Below, piece by piece: positions 32,621-35,136 of a stretch of 35,136 bases of DNA (position 1 is the first letter of the stretch; each line of letters begins with the position of its first letter). The stretch lies in assembly GCA_000969725.1 (NCBI GenBank), contig JXSR01S011798.1; one strand, given 5' to 3'. The notes under the pieces were generated by a model. The model was not told where the DNA came from, did not search any database, and saw nothing but the letters and a program-made list of their open reading frames with translations. The position numbers and the translations under genes were made by a program. The stretch comes from Ophiothrix spiculata. Taxonomy: Eukaryota > Echinodermata > Ophiuroidea > Amphilepidida > Ophiotrichidae.

Positions 32621-32842
32621 CTGTCTACCAAATAGAATAGAATCTTAATGAACGATAGATAACTTAACAGCTTAGATGTGCATTTATAAAAATTCAAACT
32701 GTTTGAACTGGGGGAAAAAAAAAAAGAACAAGAAAAACCTCAATGATTTCTTTTAACTGTTATTTATTACACTGGTCTACAGCCAAAAGTATCTTAAACG
32801 AAAGTAGTAAATCTTGACTAATTTTGGGTCACTGAAACCAAA
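32621..32842. other. Unassigned AT-rich sequence
   Basis: Contains an A-run near 32,715-32,725. No gene or repeat is recognised. Confidence 0.4.
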
Positions 32843-33064
32843 TACCCTATTCACTTGTCTAATTCAACTATTTTCCATCTGACAATCTCCTTAAATTAAC
32901 AAAATCCACACTTCCAAAAGTTTGACAAATAGTTATATACTCTATGACTGACACTTCATTTAAGTTATTTTAACAATTTTTGGCACGGTAGTATGAAAGC
33001 GCTCAACTGTAACGTGATCTAAATTCAAAGAATGAGTAGTTGAATTGGACGAGTGAATAGGGTA
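32843..33064. mobile_element. 218-bp TA-flanked MITE
   Basis: The body is 32,845-33,062, with TA at 32,843-32,844 and 33,063-33,064. The inverted ends of about 28 bases read CCCTATTCACTTGTCTAATT (left) and, complemented, CCCTATTCACTCGTCCAATT (right). There is no coding capacity. Tc1/mariner-like by target site. Part of this terminal sequence also occurs alone at 17,902 and 29,080. Confidence 0.8.
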
Positions 33065-34607
33065 TGATGCTTAAAAATGCTAGTTAGCTCTTGCTTTAAA
33101 GATACACAACCCCAGTGGTATACTGTGTACCGCAATGGGAGCTAATAGGAAATATAGGGAGTAGCACAATGTTGAGTACAGAAACCTTACTTTTTAATGT
33201 TATTTTATCTGCTCATGTCAATTGAAAGTATTGTTAAGGAAGTAGGATAATAAACTGATTACAGAACTTGTTTAACCACTACTATTTTGAGTCTGAAGAA
33301 GATGATAGGCGATTTGGTATCTTGTCATGATGTTGTTATAAATGTTGACTGGAAAATCTGAAACAGTTGATGTTGATGGTTTAAATGAAACCAGTAAGTC
33401 CTAATGAGTGGAGGTGTTTTATTGATGCTATTGATTGATCAATATTGAGTCTCAGCGAGTACTTTTACATGAAATAAACTTGACAATGTAAAGCAACTTT
33501 TTAGAATGCATTAAGTATGCCAATACAATGACAGATTTGCGTTGACCTTAAAATCATTACTATCTTGCTTGTTCTTAATGAGGTTACACATAGTATTATT
33601 GTTTTCTTAGTGAATGGGACGGTTGAGCAAGACCTTCCCACCAACTGCTTCTCATTAATGACATTCAATGAGACCGGCCTTACCAGCAACAACTTGAATC
33701 TGAAACTCAATATGTGCAATGTCTTTCACTTGTAGACCAAAACAAGGTTTTACTAAAAATGGAACTCATAAAGAATGAAGAACTTTGGTAAGGCCATGGA
33801 TCAGCATTCCATGGAGCCTTGGTACTTAATTCCTAAAGCTGAGTAAAGCAATAGAGGGTGTATTTGTTGTTCCTCGAACCATGAACTTTTAGATGAAGCA
33901 TTTGATTGCATCATAGGAAGCAATAGAAGACTTCTAAGTTGTTAACAATTTCCTTGGAAATAATGAAGCTGGCATTTACAAAAAAATTGTGGAAGACATG
34001 CTTCTATGTTATTGAAAGTTAGGGTGCAATTTGTCCTGAAAAATCAATCGCATCGATTCATTTCCTGTCAACTGTGGTGCAGTCGGTGATAACAAGGTGA
34101 ACGTTTCGATCTAAGCCATAGAGAAACGTTATCAAGACAAATAGAGCACATCATTATTGTGAGATTTCTGTTGTTCCTAAAAAGAGATGGCCCAGATATT
34201 AAGTGTAAGAAACAACCAAAGAAGCATCAGTAGAATCTTCATAATCTGTGTAACTGTATATACGTAAAATGCATGTAGATCTACCACATTGTGTATTGCT
34301 CCTATACGTTGCCATGTAAAATATTGAATCACAAATTTCTTAAAAACTAGAGCTAATCAGATTTTTTAATGGTCATATTCGTGTTCAGCAGCCCAAAATT
34401 TACAAAGAAAGGTATGTTTCATCTCAGATACTCAAATTTTTTCAAAATTTGTAGACCAGTGTTATGGCATAATAAATAACCTAATTCAACTCTAAGTAAA
34501 TTTGTTAGATAAACAATATCCCTCTGAATCGACAAGTGGTTTATCGATCAATCAATATACCGCAAATTGGAAACAAACTTAATAATCACAACACTGTAAT
34601 ATGCCCA
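33065..34607. other. Unassigned sequence, apparently single copy in the window
   Basis: About 1.5 kb without repeat matches elsewhere in the window. The longest frame is 72 codons on the minus strand (33,501-33,719), with no recognisable motif. A small inverted repeat ('aacgtttc' with 'gaaacgtt') lies near 34,102-34,130. It could be intron or intergenic. Confidence 0.4.
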
Positions 34608-34714
34608 AGTGACATTCGCTCTCACCGATTTAAACGATGTTCGCGCAATGAGAGTGACATTCACTTTCAATTTTAGCTAAAAAGTCAGAGCGAATATCAA
34701 GAGCGAATGTCACT
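34608..34714. repeat. Small element with 15-bp inverted ends
   Basis: 'agtgacattcgctct' at 34,608-34,622 is the exact inverse of 34,700-34,714. Diverged internal copies of the same word ('gagtgacattcactttca', 'cagagcgaatatc') lie between, so the segment is built from repeated inverted words. No target duplication is clear. Confidence 0.6.
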
Positions 34715-34809
34715 CCAGCAAACGAATGTCTTTGGATGCCAAGCTTTAGCTTATTTTGTCATAATCAACTGCTTTGACAATACTGGGGGTGCCAAAACAA
34801 GTATATTAA

Positions 34810-35040
34810 GGGGAAGCAGGTGGCGCAGCAGTACTTTCCTCGCCTTGCACCAATGAGCCAAGAACTGTCACGGGTTCGAACCCCGGCCAAGTCGCTGTAT
34901 GTGCAATTGGTTGCCAGTCCAAACTTGCTTCCGCAGGATTTCCTCCTGCACTAAAACTGACAAATAAATCTGACCATCTGGCAGAGGACCCTCATGGAAA
35001 GTAGTGCTAGACACCGATGAGGCTATCCTCTATAAATATG
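34810..35040 (+). mobile_element. tRNA-derived SINE
   Basis: The head 'ggggaagcaggtggcgcagc' carries an A-box-like word (GGTGGCGCAGCAGT, from 34,820) and a perfect B box (GGGTTCGAACCCC, 34,872-34,884), about the spacing of an internal Pol III promoter. A ~150-base non-tRNA body follows, ending in AT-rich sequence near 35,040. The missing tRNA-like folding of the acceptor stem and the long body argue against a functional tRNA gene. A target duplication is not clear ('tatatta' before, 'catatta' after). Confidence 0.75.
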
Positions 35041-35045
35041 TCATA

Positions 35046-35136
35046 TTAGGGGCGGCTTCAAAACTCAACCGGCGGTTGTCTGCCGGTTCTGGGCGGTTCA
35101 ACCGGAATAAACAATAGCCAACCGCCCAGAACCGCC
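35046..35136. mobile_element. Harbinger-type MITE, copy 4, cut by window end
   Basis: TTA at 35,046-35,048, then a left arm of 50 bases identical to the first 50 of copy 1, with one decamer instead of three. The 21-base loop (35,099-35,119) is the exact reverse complement of the copy 1 loop, so the element is inserted in the opposite orientation. The right arm begins at 35,120 and is already longer in decamers than the left. Near identity to copy 1 marks both as young. Confidence 0.85.

Noticed and set aside
34810-34890. Possible functional tRNA gene
   Set aside because: The A and B boxes are good, but no convincing acceptor stem closes the fold and a long SINE-type body follows without a T-run terminator.

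Overview
This 35.1 kb window is AT-rich eukaryotic nuclear DNA. I see no protein-coding gene in it. No open frame exceeds about 96 codons, and none shows a recognisable domain. The frames that recur do so because the DNA beneath them is repeated. There is no rRNA gene, free-standing tRNA gene or CRISPR array. The content suits an intron or intergenic region of a metazoan: tRNA-headed SINEs (one with a conserved central domain), many short TIR elements with TA or TTA target duplications, minisatellites and degenerate tandem arrays. A heterozygous marine invertebrate, perhaps a deuterostome, is my guess, held with low confidence.

Layout. 0.2-1.6 kb is a degenerate ~160-bp tandem repeat with a G-rich block. 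2.76-2.92 kb is a near-perfect palindromic PIF/Harbinger-type MITE. 3.2-6.05 kb is a degenerate ~0.8-kb tandem array that carries an old palindromic element in two units and two later TA-flanked MITEs. For both later MITEs the uninterrupted sister unit gives the empty site. 6.47-7.52 kb is a 1,041-bp Tc1/mariner-like non-autonomous element with ~213-bp TIRs. 8.71-9.04 kb is a minus-strand SINE with a perfect 12-bp target-site duplication.

The main structure is a head-to-tail tandem duplication. Unit A (about 9,321-19,758) is followed directly by unit B (about 19,759-30,922). Both hold the same series: a ~190-bp satellite-like array with an embedded 153-bp palindrome, a GC-rich composite repeat, a 100-bp minisatellite, a Harbinger-type MITE, a long unassigned block, an 84-nt hairpin and the start of a third array. 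They differ by whole-element insertions, array copy number and local replacements. Their base-level divergence is mosaic, from about 0.2% to several percent. A 50-N gap in unit B (22,366-22,415) is flanked by the same 44 bases on both sides and lies inside the palindrome. It is very probably an artefact.

Unit B runs into a nested array of 469-bp higher-order units built on a ~190-bp subunit (to ~32.62 kb). A 218-bp TA-flanked MITE, unassigned sequence, a small inverted repeat, a second tRNA-derived SINE and a Harbinger-type MITE cut by the window end complete the window. The interest lies in the sequence architecture (palindromes, dimorphic insertions, possible haplotype misassembly), not in a protein system.
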